DNA of 28,472 bases, taken from NCBI GenBank assembly GCA_900546065.1, contig URBK01000027.1, forward strand, positions 1 through 28,472, in the 5' to 3' direction. The DNA is from an uncultured Alistipes sp. Its GTDB lineage: Bacteria; Bacteroidota; Bacteroidia; Bacteroidales; Rikenellaceae. A program made the position numbers and the translations under genes. Shown piece by piece: positions 8,528 to 15,990 of the stretch (position 1 is its first letter; every line of letters begins with the position of its first letter). A model generated the notes under the pieces. The model did no database searches. It was not told where the DNA came from and was given only the letters and a program-made list of their open reading frames with translations.

Positions 8528-9190
8528 TCAGAATATTATGAAGTTGATGCCCACCTGCAACACGTGCGTGTACTCCTTGTAACGCACGCCCGCTGCCGGA
8601 AGGTCATACTTGCCCGTATCGCATATATCGGGACGGTGCATGTTGATCTGGTAACCCAGCTGCAGATCCATCTTCAGCGAGCCGCTCACGATCACACGCA
8701 CACCGCCGCCCACACCGGCCATGGCTCCCGTCTTGGTGTTGCCGCTGAAGTAGAACTGCGGGCCGAGGTTCACATAGTTGAACCAACGGTGGCGGAAGTT
8801 GCCCTTGGGCTCGCCGTAGTAGTATGTAGCCGTGGCATAGAAGGGAAGGGCGTAGTCGTTGTACTGGAACAGCATACCCGCCTCGGCACCTACGGTCAGG
8901 TTGTCGGTGAACTTGTATCCGGCACCCAGATGCACGCTGCCGCCCGAGAGCGACGGCTCGCGGTCGTAGCGTATCACGTCGTCACGGTCGACATAACGTA
9001 TGCGGTCGAAGCCTCCGAGCGCCATGTTGTAGCTGCCGCCGAAGGTCACCGTCCAGCGGCGGTCGGTCAGGCCGAGGTCGTACTCACGCACCTCCTTCTT
9101 CTTTTTGTATTTGGGGACTATCCTCTGCGCCTCGGCCGTCATGCCGCAGCAGAAGAGGGCCAGCAGAGACAAAAGCAGAAATTTTCTCAT
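8528..9190 (-). CDS. Predicted outer-membrane beta-barrel protein
   Basis: This 220-residue protein has a signal peptide (MRKFLLLSLLALFCCGMTAEAQ, cleavage after about residue 22). A basic linker (KYKKKKEVREYD) follows. Then come alternating amphipathic strands rich in aromatic and glycine residues (WTVTFGGSYNMALGGF, GSVHLGAGYKF, LTVGAEAGMLFQYN, MAGVGGGVRVIV, LQVGINFIIF). The closing aromatic residue (final F) is typical of outer-membrane barrels. It resembles generic Bacteroidetes 8-stranded OmpA/porin-like proteins of unknown role. It has its own terminator, with galE upstream in the same direction. I cannot name it more precisely. Confidence 0.8.
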   Translation of the reverse strand: MRKFLLLSLLALFCCGMTAEAQRIVPKYKKKKEVREYDLGLTDRRWTVTFGGSYNMALGGFDRIRYVDRDDVIRYDREPSLSGGSVHLGAGYKFTDNLTVGAEAGMLFQYNDYALPFYATATYYYGEPKGNFRHRWFNYVNLGPQFYFSGNTKTGAMAGVGGGVRVIVSGSLKMDLQLGYQINMHRPDICDTGKYDLPAAGVRYKEYTHVLQVGINFIIF

Positions 9191-9224
9191 TACGTAAATC
9201 TATATTTGCCACACCGCAAAACCT

Positions 9225-9262
9225 CCGCGGCGCATCCTTGTACAACAATAAACGCGCCGCGG
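9225..9262 (-). terminator. Possible galE terminator hairpin
   Basis: CCGCGGCGC (9225-9233) and GCGCCGCGG (9254-9262) form a perfect 9-base GC stem with a 20-base loop. On the minus strand only a short T-run follows, so factor-independent termination is uncertain. Confidence 0.4.
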
Positions 9263-9285
9263 CGGCATTTTATTTTATGTGACGG

Positions 9286-10311
9286 CTATTTTATGCCGCG
9301 GACATGCTTCTCCCACGCCCACGCCGAGCGGAGCGTATCGTCGAGCGAACGCTCGGCCTTCCATCCCAGCTCCTTGTTTGCCAGCGTCGTGTCGGCCCAG
9401 ATGGCTACCACGTCACCCGGACGGCGCGGCGCAATCTTGTAGTTGAGCTTCAGGTTGTTCACACGCTCGAAGCTGTGTACCAGCTCCAGCACCGAGGTAC
9501 CCTTGCCCGTGCCGATGTTGAATATCTCGTAGCTCTGCTTGTTGCGGTTCTCGACCATGCGCGTGATTGCCACCACGTGAGCCTTCGCCAGATCCACAAC
9601 ATCGATATAGTCGCGCAGGCACGAACCGTCGGGCGTCGGATAGTCGTCACCGAAGACACTCAGACACTCGCGCACACCGGCCGCCGTCTGCGTGATGAAG
9701 GGGACGAGGTTCTGCGGCACGCCGCGCGGAAGCTCGCCGATAAGAGCCGACGGATGGGCGCCGATGGGGTTGAAGTATCGCAGCGCGATACCCTTCAGTC
9801 CCTTGTATGCCGAAACCGAGTCGCGAAGGATATCCTCGCACATCTGCTTGGTGTTGCCGTAGGCCGAGGTTGCAGGCTTGCGGGGCGTCTGCTCCGTGAC
9901 GGGCAGGTGGTCAGCCTCGCCGTAAACCGTCGCCGACGACGAGAAGACGATGTTCTGACGGCCGTACTCACGCATCAGATCCACGACGTTCATGAACGAA
10001 GTGAGGTTGTTGCGGTAATACTTCATGGGGTCGGTCACCGACTCGCCAACGGCCTTGAAGGCGGCGAAGTGTATTACCGAATTGAACTTGTACTGCTCGA
10101 ATACGCGGCTGAAGGCCTCCTTGTCGCAGCAGTCGACATTGACGAAGGGCACATCCACGCCCGTGATCTTGCGTACGCCCTCGACGCCGCTCATGTCGGA
10201 ATTAGACAGGTTGTCGGCAACGACAACATCATAGCCGGCATTTATCAACTCCACGGCGGTATGCGAACCGATATAGCCCGCGCCGCCCGAAACCAGAACC
10301 ATCTCTTTCAT
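9286..10311 (-). CDS. galE: UDP-glucose 4-epimerase
   Basis: GalE interconverts UDP-glucose and UDP-galactose with bound NAD, supplying galactose for surface polysaccharides and the Leloir pathway. The true start is the ATG at 10311 (MKEMVLVSGG), giving 341 residues, the usual size; the open frame upstream to 10509 is non-coding leader. The Rossmann motif GGAGYIG is at about 9-15. The catalytic FSSSATVYG is at about 123-131, and the Tyr-Lys pair of SAYGNTK is at about Y151/K155. PVSPYG-type family features and the C-terminal R-R-P-G-D substrate motif (PRRPGDVVAIWAD) are also present or close to it. A promoter lies 30 bases upstream. Confidence 0.96.
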   Translation of the reverse strand: MKEMVLVSGGAGYIGSHTAVELINAGYDVVVADNLSNSDMSGVEGVRKITGVDVPFVNVDCCDKEAFSRVFEQYKFNSVIHFAAFKAVGESVTDPMKYYRNNLTSFMNVVDLMREYGRQNIVFSSSATVYGEADHLPVTEQTPRKPATSAYGNTKQMCEDILRDSVSAYKGLKGIALRYFNPIGAHPSALIGELPRGVPQNLVPFITQTAAGVRECLSVFGDDYPTPDGSCLRDYIDVVDLAKAHVVAITRMVENRNKQSYEIFNIGTGKGTSVLELVHSFERVNNLKLNYKIAPRRPGDVVAIWADTTLANKELGWKAERSLDDTLRSAWAWEKHVRGIK

Positions 10312-10341
10312 CACTCTTGTGTGTTTTATATTTTGCTGTTG

Positions 10342-10374
10342 CAAAGGTAATAAACTTCTTTCAAACGAGCGAAA
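10342..10374 (-). promoter_or_regulatory. Promoter of galE, overlapped by a palindrome
   Basis: The minus strand reads TACCTTTG (10342-10349), an exact -7 box. TTTC (10371-10374), 21 bases upstream, serves as a weak -33. A perfect 17-base palindrome (10367-10383, GAGCGAAA-T-TTTCGCTC) overlaps the -33 position. Confidence 0.6.
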
Positions 10375-10509
10375 TTTTCGCTCCCCAACATCCGCATCTC
10401 CGGCCCGCACGCACTTTTCGGCATGCAATATGCCTATATGCCATCTTCCAAACCTCTCTCGGGCACTCTCTTGCGGCTGTCCTGACGCTCGTTCCGGCCC
10501 CGGCCACAC

Positions 10510-11985
10510 CTACTCTTCGGTGACAGCCTCACCGTCATCCTCCACCTCGAATGCCACGATGGCGTCGGCCAGAATGCGGTAGATGTTGTCCCGCTCATCG
10601 CTCAGGCGTACCGTGCAGAGGAAACTGTCCGGACGCTCGGCATAGCTCTCCACGCACTCTATGCGCGAGAGCAGCGACACGGCCGACCCGCCCCCGTCCA
10701 ACAAACCGATCAGCGGCCCCGCCGCAGCCAGCAGACCCTTCATGTCGAGATAGAGTCCGCCGTAACCCTCGCGGCTGCCCTTCAGGGTGGTTGGCTCGGC
10801 CGCACGCGGCAACGACGTCATACCCTCGACGGTCGTTACGACCATATCGCCGTTGCGGCAGCTCATAATAATATTATCGCCACCGGCACCGATCACATAA
10901 CCGTCGTCACTCTTCTCGACAGGGACATTATCGCCAAACATCTGCACCACGAAATCCATTATCTCCCGATTCTTCACACGCGCCATGACCGTAGCCGGAA
11001 TCGACGCGCTGCCGCCGTCGACCACCGGCGTACCCATTACGACGGCCATATCCCCCGACAGGGAGCCGACGACACGCTTCAGGGACGCCCAATCCTCACT
11101 CTCATTCTCATCGGCAAGGATCTGCAACCGTGACAGCATATCCGATATGCTGCCACCATCTATCGAGCTGTATATCACGAACATCGACGAAGCGGGGATA
11201 CAGTCGGCATAGCGGCCCTCCACACGCTTCATACCCATCGTATTCCTATCGAGATACTTCGCCGCGGCGTCGCTCTCGGCGACCACGCCGTAGTGCATGC
11301 GGGCAACGCCGTCATCGCCGTCAAGGCTCCACACGAACGTAAGATCCTCCACGGGCATGTCGTTGCCGTAGAGATCCTTCATCCTCGCAAGTTCATCCTC
11401 CTCCACAACCGAGCCCGAGGCCATGACGAACATATCGGCATCCGACTCCTCGAGACGGCGCAGGCCGTTCGCGGGCAGTCCCTTCACACGCCCGTCGTCC
11501 GACATCAGCGCCGAACGCCAATACCCCGCGTCGGCTTTTTTGTCCGCGCTCACAACTACGGCCCTGTCGGAGTCGAAGACGATGCACAGCTCGTTATCCA
11601 CAATCCACGAGACACCCTTGCGGCTTTGAAGTTTGCCTTCGCATATCATCTGCGCCGTGCGGGCAAAGTCATCCGCATCCGATACGCCCATCGCCGCAAC
11701 AAGGGATTCATCCCGCCGCATCGAGAGATATACCGGCCTATCGAGCGCAATGCCCGACCCCTCCAAAGAGAAACTCTCCATCTCCGCCGTGTCGTCATCC
11801 GAAACCACGACCTTGGAGATGAACTCCTCGCCGCCCATCTTCTCCAGAATACGGCCCGCCTCGATGCGCATCACCACCCCCGCATCCGCGGGTACAAGCG
11901 ACAGGGCATCCTGCGCCGCGCATACATCACTGAAAAGGAGTGCCGACATCACAGCCGCGCACGACAAAATCTTCTTTACGATCAT
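10510..11985 (-). CDS. Exported DUF4836-like protein
   Basis: This 491-residue protein starts at the ATG at 11985 (MIVKKILSCAAVMSALLF...CAAQ), which opens a normal signal peptide. The open frame reaches up to 12339, but that part reads through the promoter and the terminator of the next gene. The mature start DALSLVPADAGVVMRIEAGRILEKMG resembles the N-terminus of the DUF4836 family of Bacteroidetes exported proteins (LS-x-IPADA-x-VV). The rest is a repeated mixed alpha/beta pattern, for example YLSMRRDESLVAAMGVSDADDF and LVVTTVEG-like segments. The C-terminus is acidic. Function is unknown; the family assignment rests on the N-terminal pattern and size. Confidence 0.7.
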   Translation of the reverse strand: MIVKKILSCAAVMSALLFSDVCAAQDALSLVPADAGVVMRIEAGRILEKMGGEEFISKVVVSDDDTAEMESFSLEGSGIALDRPVYLSMRRDESLVAAMGVSDADDFARTAQMICEGKLQSRKGVSWIVDNELCIVFDSDRAVVVSADKKADAGYWRSALMSDDGRVKGLPANGLRRLEESDADMFVMASGSVVEEDELARMKDLYGNDMPVEDLTFVWSLDGDDGVARMHYGVVAESDAAAKYLDRNTMGMKRVEGRYADCIPASSMFVIYSSIDGGSISDMLSRLQILADENESEDWASLKRVVGSLSGDMAVVMGTPVVDGGSASIPATVMARVKNREIMDFVVQMFGDNVPVEKSDDGYVIGAGGDNIIMSCRNGDMVVTTVEGMTSLPRAAEPTTLKGSREGYGGLYLDMKGLLAAAGPLIGLLDGGGSAVSLLSRIECVESYAERPDSFLCTVRLSDERDNIYRILADAIVAFEVEDDGEAVTEE

Positions 11986-12085
11986 ACGAAAAGCGTTATA
12001 TGTTGAATATCTCTTTACGTCGACACCGCCCGACGCCACACATCGGGAAACCCCCGACGCAGCCGGCCGCACGGCCGTAAATGTA

Positions 12086-12093
12086 CAAATATA
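12086..12093 (-). promoter_or_regulatory. -7 promoter element of the DUF4836-like gene
   Basis: The minus strand reads TATATTTG, an exact TAnnTTTG box, about 100 bases upstream of the ATG at 11985. No clear -33 TTTG is present. Confidence 0.5.
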
Positions 12094-12180
12094 TAACTTT
12101 TTTGCCATTTCGCGCCTGCATGCATGTGAATATTCAACCCGACGAACAACACGCACACGCCGCAGCCTCACCCACACACA

Positions 12181-12224
12181 AAAAAGATTTCGGCCGCGGT
12201 GCCACCAAAGACTCCGCGGCCGAA
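12181..12224 (-). terminator. Terminator of the DUF4465 lipoprotein gene
   Basis: TTCGGCCGCGG (12189-12199) pairs perfectly with CCGCGGCCGAA (12214-12224). On the minus strand a T-rich tract follows. Confidence 0.85.
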
Positions 12225-12256
12225 TATCGGCTTTCAGGTTCTCAAGGTTTATCCGA

Positions 12257-13042
12257 TTACTCGGCCTGCCACTCGACCGTAACGTCGTCGATGGCATAGT
12301 AGGTAGGCATCGAGAAGCCGTATTCGTTCTCCACGTCACCCGTCATGTCGAACTTGACCTCCACGACCTCGCCCAGCGACGAGAGGTCCCATGCCGTCCA
12401 ATCGGTGATCATCTTATCCTTCTCGGCGAAGGTCATCGTCACGGTGCCCGTCTCGTTACCGGCGGCATCGTAACCCGTGGCGTGGATCTCGACCTTCTGT
12501 CCCTCGGCGATGGCAGGCGACGAGTAGTTGCCGTTGCGCGCGATATTGAGGAAATAGCAGGTAGAGTTCACATAGCAGCCGCAAACGACACGCGCCTTGC
12601 CGTCGGCGAAGCGCAGCGTCGGACGGTAATCGCCCCAGTCGCTCTTGTTGCCGTAGCCGATAAGGAAGGTATCCGAACCGTTGTGGCCGCCACGCGTCAT
12701 CGAATTCTCGTTCGAGGCGTTGTACACATACAGGTCGCTCGTGTAGTCACCGTAGGTGGCCAGATCGTTCGAGTTGTACGACGAAACGACCCATCCGCCC
12801 GAGAAATATCCTCCCGAGAAGATATTGGGGCCCGTCAGCGAGGTGGCGCTGTCCTTCCATACGTAGTCGGGCGTAGCAACCGAACCCGTATAGGTAGCGT
12901 CGAACGACGATGCCACGAAGGGCGTCCACTCCGAACCCTCGAACGTCACGACGGCCGTCTCCATCGAAGGCCCGTCCTCCGAACAGCTTGCAAACATGGC
13001 GGCTGCGGCAAACATGGCAGCCAAAAGTCTCATCTTTTTCAT
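12257..13042 (-). CDS. DUF4465 lipoprotein under cobalamin riboswitch control
   Basis: This 261-residue protein has a lipoprotein signal with lipobox FASC (Cys20), so it is probably anchored in the outer membrane. The mature part is one DUF4465-type beta-sandwich: VVTFEGSEW near the start, NIFSGGYFSGGWVVSSYN and STCYFLNIARNGNYSS in the middle, and YAIDDVTVEW at the end. The only regulatory signal upstream is a cobalamin riboswitch (13355-13547), so it is expected to be repressed by B12 and to act in B12 acquisition. I recall surface B12-binding lipoproteins called BtuH in Bacteroides that may be related; this is not verified here. No btuB or btuG accompanies it. The start may be the ATG at 13042 or 13033. 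Confidence 0.88.
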   Translation of the reverse strand: MKKMRLLAAMFAAAAMFASCSEDGPSMETAVVTFEGSEWTPFVASSFDATYTGSVATPDYVWKDSATSLTGPNIFSGGYFSGGWVVSSYNSNDLATYGDYTSDLYVYNASNENSMTRGGHNGSDTFLIGYGNKSDWGDYRPTLRFADGKARVVCGCYVNSTCYFLNIARNGNYSSPAIAEGQKVEIHATGYDAAGNETGTVTMTFAEKDKMITDWTAWDLSSLGEVVEVKFDMTGDVENEYGFSMPTYYAIDDVTVEWQAE

Positions 13043-13354
13043 TATTCAGTTTTTTGGTTAAACCTATATTCTCCCTCATGTCGTTCCCGCCACGCCGTCT
13101 CTCCCCGACGCCCTAACCCCGGCTTGCACCATGCCGCCAGCCTCCGCGCGTTTCATGCCTCCGCCCGACGGCGGAACGGTTTCCGCGCACCATGCCGCAC
13201 GGCCGATACGGATTAGGGTCAAGCGTATGGATACTCGCACAAACACTCTCCGCAGCAAACCTTTATCGGCAGGCCGACAAGCCCAAATTTCTATATACGG
13301 ATTAAACCTTGTGTCGCACCGATCCGTTCGCCGCAGATCTTATGCTCAGGGTTC
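13043..13354 (-). other. Long leader between riboswitch and DUF4465 gene, no gene supported
   Basis: About 310 bases separate the riboswitch from the start codon. A 60-codon open frame (13076-13258) is present on the minus strand, but its composition is arginine- and glycine-rich like random high-GC frames, and it has no initiation signal. Just below the aptamer, short stretches (for example GCGGCGAACGG) match the leader of the second riboswitch unit. The expression platform is probably here. Confidence 0.5.
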
Positions 13355-13547
13355 CGTATCGGCAGGTCTTCTGACTCGCTCCGGCGGCGGCGCCTTCCCG
13401 ATCCCGCGGGACCAGTGGTTAAAGAGAGCCGCTCCGCGATTCCGCCCGAGGCGGAGGAGCATACAGCAGCGGGAACTGTACGGGCCTTTCACCCGTTTCC
13501 CTTTTGATTCCCCGACCGGCAGAACCGGCCTTCGGGAAACCGATACG
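13355..13547 (-). ncRNA. Cobalamin riboswitch 1
   Basis: Read on the minus strand, the region carries the hallmarks of the B12 aptamer in order. There is a GGGAAACGGGTG-A-AA-type core, ACAGTTCCCGCTGCTGTATG (the B12 box region), CCACTG, GGGAAGG, and the 3' motif GAGTCAGAAGACCTGCC (13361-13377). The ends pair as P1: GTATCGG at 13356-13362 with CCGATAC at 13540-13546. It starts at the predicted transcription start of the promoter at 13552-13582. It controls the DUF4465 lipoprotein at 12257-13042 and is a close copy of the riboswitch at 15763-15953. Confidence 0.95.
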
Positions 13548-13551
13548 GCCG

Positions 13552-13582
13552 CAAAGGTAATATATTTAATCGACACCTCAAA
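13552..13582 (-). promoter_or_regulatory. Promoter of riboswitch unit 1
   Basis: On the minus strand TTTG (13579-13582) and TACCTTTG (13552-13559) are separated by exactly 19 bases, a full consensus promoter directly before the aptamer. Confidence 0.85.
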
Positions 13583-13644
13583 ATATAATCCAACCTCTTG
13601 TCCTCAACCGCACTGCACAAGCCCGCACGCCGCACGCACGCCAC

Positions 13645-13674
13645 AAAAAACCGGAGCGCATCACTGCGCTCCGG
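13645..13674 (-). terminator. Terminator of the fimbrillin-DUF4465 gene
   Basis: CCGGAGCGCA (13651-13660) and TGCGCTCCGG (13665-13674) form a perfect 10-base stem with a 4-base loop, followed on the minus strand by six T residues. It isolates unit 2 from the promoter of unit 1. Confidence 0.92.
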
Positions 13675-13708
13675 ACACACACTAAACTCTCACAATATAT
13701 CGAAGCCT

Positions 13709-15379
13709 TCACTCGGCAATCGTATATTTCAGATTATCGAGACACACGTAGAAGGGCGTTTGTCTCGGATTGCCGCTCATCACCACGACAAGGCGGTCAA
13801 TGCTACCCAAATCGCGCAGACTCACCTCCGTCCACTCCTTCACATCGACAAGGCTGAAGCTCACGCGGCCGCTCTCCGCCCCCGAACGGTAACCCACAAA
13901 GGTCACGGCGGGAAAATCCGACATATAGTCCCCCAACATAGCCATATTAGTTACATCAACCGACACCGGCAATACTGTCCTCGCAAACTCAATGACAGGC
14001 TCATAGCCCGGGCCCCAGCCCGTAGAGGTCAAATCGTACACTACAGAGAACGTACCGCTGCCGCCGGCACTAACGGCATGGAACTGATACGTGTAACCCG
14101 ACGCGAAATCCGTCGTCAAATTCGACGAAAATCCAAATCCGCCCCATGTTGCAAGACCTTCATCATAATAGAAGCCGTTGAAGCTAACTCCTTCGGCCGA
14201 ATATATCGTACCGACCTGCATCATATCGTAATCATCCATTCCCCAACCACTCTTGTCAGCTCCAAGCGGCGAATATACATTGTCATACGATCTGTCCACA
14301 AATCCATTCTGTGATTCCCGTCCCAGCTTCACATCCTCGAAGTCGATGGTATAGACCTTAGCAACGGGATTGGGGGTAAGATCCGACAACGCGACACTCT
14401 TGCGGTAGTATTTGCCCGCCTCGGTCGTGATGCCCGTAACGGTAAAATCCTGATATCCCGCCGTGGTGGTGACACGCACCGTCGCGCCCGCAAGATCGCA
14501 CGGGGCGACAACGGCATAGAGCGTCGTCGAGCCCTTAGGCTGCAACGTCACGCCCGCGTCGGGGCTTACGAGTACCGACGACAGCGCCGTGCCCTCGATC
14601 TGGCCGAAAGAGTTGGCACGCTTGCCCATCGTAACCTCACCCGTAGTAAGGTCTAAGGTGCAGTCGCCGACAAGAGCCTTGTCATTTGCCGCCGTTACGG
14701 TCACCGACTCCACGGTCGCAGCAGCAGAAAGCGAGTTATCGACCGTGATCTCGAGGATCGAGAAGAGATGCCTGAATCGGAAATCGGCCTCACCGCGTAC
14801 AACATTATCCGAGCCGCGCGAGATCGTCGCCGAAGCGTATGCCAGATCGTTCTCAGCAACCTCGTCCAGCGAACCCGTCTGCGTCGTCGGCAGGTGGAAA
14901 GGCATATACTCTATGTTATACGACGATGTACAAACGGCATCGTAGTAATATGGATAGTAGGCATAGAGCGTCGTCTGCGAGATTTCGCCCTGCCATTGGA
15001 AGTTACCCGTATACGGGAAATAAGGGTGCTCGTGCTCCTTGTCCTGCTCACAGGCAAAGGCCGCGGCAGCAGTGCCGTGTCCCGATGCAATCCCATATTT
15101 CAGGTTTTGCAATTCACCATTGAAGTTCGTCGAACTGAAAACCTTCTGTTCGGCCTTTATCTCCGCCTTATTATAGAACAATCCGATGGCATCGCCCTCG
15201 GCCCAGCGGATGGCATAGTCGGGCGATATGGCCGTACGGGTATCGGCCGACGAGGCCTTCACCGTGAGATAGACTTCATGCGCCGCATCGGTCGGGCGGA
15301 TATCTGCGGGCTCCTGCTTCGAGCATCCGGCTATGACGGCCGCTGCGGCCGCCAATGCAAAATAACGTGCAGTCTTCAT
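13709..15379 (-). CDS. Fimbrillin-like / DUF4465 fusion lipoprotein under cobalamin riboswitch control
   Basis: With the ATG at 15379 the protein has 556 residues and a lipobox VIAGC (Cys19). A strong GGAGGTG (15385-15391) sits 5 bases upstream and decides this start over the ATG at 15394. Residues about 30-330 look like a Bacteroidetes fimbrillin-like domain: TRTAISPDYAIRWAEGDAIGLFYN-type start, FRHLFSILEITVDN, LYAVVAPCDLAG, and a YYRKSVALSDL end. Residues about 342-556 form a DUF4465 domain (TIDFEDVKLG, GVSFNGFYYDEGLATWGGFGFSSN, FYVCLDNLKYTIAE), homologous in layout to the protein at 12257-13042. A 42-residue ORF lies directly upstream and a B12 riboswitch heads the unit. A role in binding cobamides or a B12-linked ligand at the cell surface is inference. 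Confidence 0.87.
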   Translation of the reverse strand: MKTARYFALAAAAAVIAGCSKQEPADIRPTDAAHEVYLTVKASSADTRTAISPDYAIRWAEGDAIGLFYNKAEIKAEQKVFSSTNFNGELQNLKYGIASGHGTAAAAFACEQDKEHEHPYFPYTGNFQWQGEISQTTLYAYYPYYYDAVCTSSYNIEYMPFHLPTTQTGSLDEVAENDLAYASATISRGSDNVVRGEADFRFRHLFSILEITVDNSLSAAATVESVTVTAANDKALVGDCTLDLTTGEVTMGKRANSFGQIEGTALSSVLVSPDAGVTLQPKGSTTLYAVVAPCDLAGATVRVTTTAGYQDFTVTGITTEAGKYYRKSVALSDLTPNPVAKVYTIDFEDVKLGRESQNGFVDRSYDNVYSPLGADKSGWGMDDYDMMQVGTIYSAEGVSFNGFYYDEGLATWGGFGFSSNLTTDFASGYTYQFHAVSAGGSGTFSVVYDLTSTGWGPGYEPVIEFARTVLPVSVDVTNMAMLGDYMSDFPAVTFVGYRSGAESGRVSFSLVDVKEWTEVSLRDLGSIDRLVVVMSGNPRQTPFYVCLDNLKYTIAE

Positions 15380-15384
15380 ATCTT

Positions 15385-15392
15385 CACCTCCC
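15385..15392 (-). promoter_or_regulatory. Strong Shine-Dalgarno site of the fusion gene
   Basis: The minus strand reads GGGAGGTG, 5 bases before the ATG at 15379. Such strong sites are rare in this window and it lies between the stop of the 42-residue ORF (15398) and the start of the fusion gene. Confidence 0.75.
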
Positions 15393-15397
15393 ATGTG

Positions 15398-15526
15398 TTA
15401 AAATCCTCCTCCGTTTTCCCATCCGTCAATGGTGCTGCCCGAAAGGGCGAATCCGCGCTCCACGGCGAACAGTTCGACATGGAGTTTGGGGGCTTCGTAA
15501 TTGCAGGTTGTCTTCATCCTTTTCAT
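15398..15526 (-). CDS. 42-residue mini-protein upstream of the fusion lipoprotein
   Basis: The ORF encodes 42 residues (or 39 from the ATG at 15517), beginning MKRMKTTCNYEAPKLHVELF and ending ERGFALSGSTIDGWENGGGF. It has no membrane segment and no lipobox. The pattern, a short lysine-rich start, a YE-P-K-L-x-V strand, then ERGFA-x-S and an acidic, glycine- and tryptophan-containing tail, resembles short peptides I remember upstream of fimbrillin and other surface lipoprotein genes in Bacteroidetes; their role is unknown. It lies between the cobalamin riboswitch and the fusion gene, 18 bases from the latter, so it is probably co-transcribed and B12-regulated. Alternatives are a leader peptide or a secreted small peptide. 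Confidence 0.65.
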   Translation of the reverse strand: MKRMKTTCNYEAPKLHVELFAVERGFALSGSTIDGWENGGGF

Positions 15527-15762
15527 AAACAACAATTTTTATGTTAAACAATGGTCTGTCGGGATCCATTGCGCGACAACACATGCGGGTAGATACTCTT
15601 CCGTTCAGGGACTCCACGCCCGCAGGGCGGAGACGACAACCCACGGAGCGAAACCCTCCGAAGGCTTCGTTGCGCAGGCACGGCGCGTGCCCATACTCAA
15701 AATATACAGATTGTAAATCCGACGCAAAACCCGTTCGCCGCAGGTAAAAAGCGTGTGTCGCG
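15527..15762 (-). other. Leader of riboswitch unit 2
   Basis: This 235-base leader connects the aptamer to the mini-protein. Near the aptamer it shares GCGGCGAACGG and a TTTA...TGTATAT stretch with the leader of unit 1. Further down it can form short hairpins (for example GCCCTGCGGGC). No further coding frame is convincing. Confidence 0.5.
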
Positions 15763-15953
15763 GCATCGGCAGGTCTTCTGACTCGCTCCGGAGGCGACAC
15801 CTTCCCGATCCAGCAGGATCAGTGGTCAAGAGAGCCGTTTCCAACATCCGCCCTAAGGCGGAGGAGCATACAGCAGCGGGAACTGTACGGGATTCTAACC
15901 CGTTTCCCTTTTGATTCCCAGACCGGCGATGCCGGCCTTCGGGAAACCGATAC
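15763..15953 (-). ncRNA. Cobalamin riboswitch 2
   Basis: The minus strand shows the same ordered B12-aptamer elements as riboswitch 1: GGGAAACGGGTTAGAATCCC, CAGTTCCCGCTGCTGTATG, CCACTG, GGGAAGG and GAGTCAGAAGACCTGCC (15768-15784). It is nearly identical to riboswitch 1 in the core and differs mainly in peripheral stems. It heads the mini-protein and the fimbrillin-DUF4465 gene and starts right at the predicted transcription start. Confidence 0.95.
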
Positions 15954-15958
15954 GGCGA

Positions 15959-15990
15959 CAAATATAAGACATTCGCCCGAGGACGCCAAA
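15959..15990 (-). promoter_or_regulatory. Promoter of riboswitch unit 2
   Basis: On the minus strand TTTG (15987-15990) and TATATTTG (15959-15966) are separated by 20 bases, a full consensus promoter. Confidence 0.85.

Noticed and set aside
10312..10509. N-terminal extension of galE to an upstream ATG
   Set aside because: The extra 66 residues precede the Rossmann motif, would include the promoter, and are not found in GalE proteins of usual length.
11986..12339. N-terminal extension of the DUF4836-like protein
   Set aside because: It would read through the promoter and the upstream terminator; the ATG at 11985 starts a normal signal peptide.
13076..13258. 60-codon minus-strand ORF in the leader of riboswitch unit 1
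   Set aside because: It has no initiation signal, no resemblance to the mini-protein of unit 2, and random high-GC composition.
15600..15690. Hairpins around GCCCTGCGGGC in the leader of unit 2 as an independent regulatory RNA
   Set aside because: Short GC-rich hairpins are frequent here and no promoter or terminator separates this region from the riboswitch transcript.
13355..15953. The two near-identical 190-base segments as an insertion sequence or repeat family
   Set aside because: They match the conserved boxes of the cobalamin aptamer, lie directly behind promoters, and have no transposase or target duplications.
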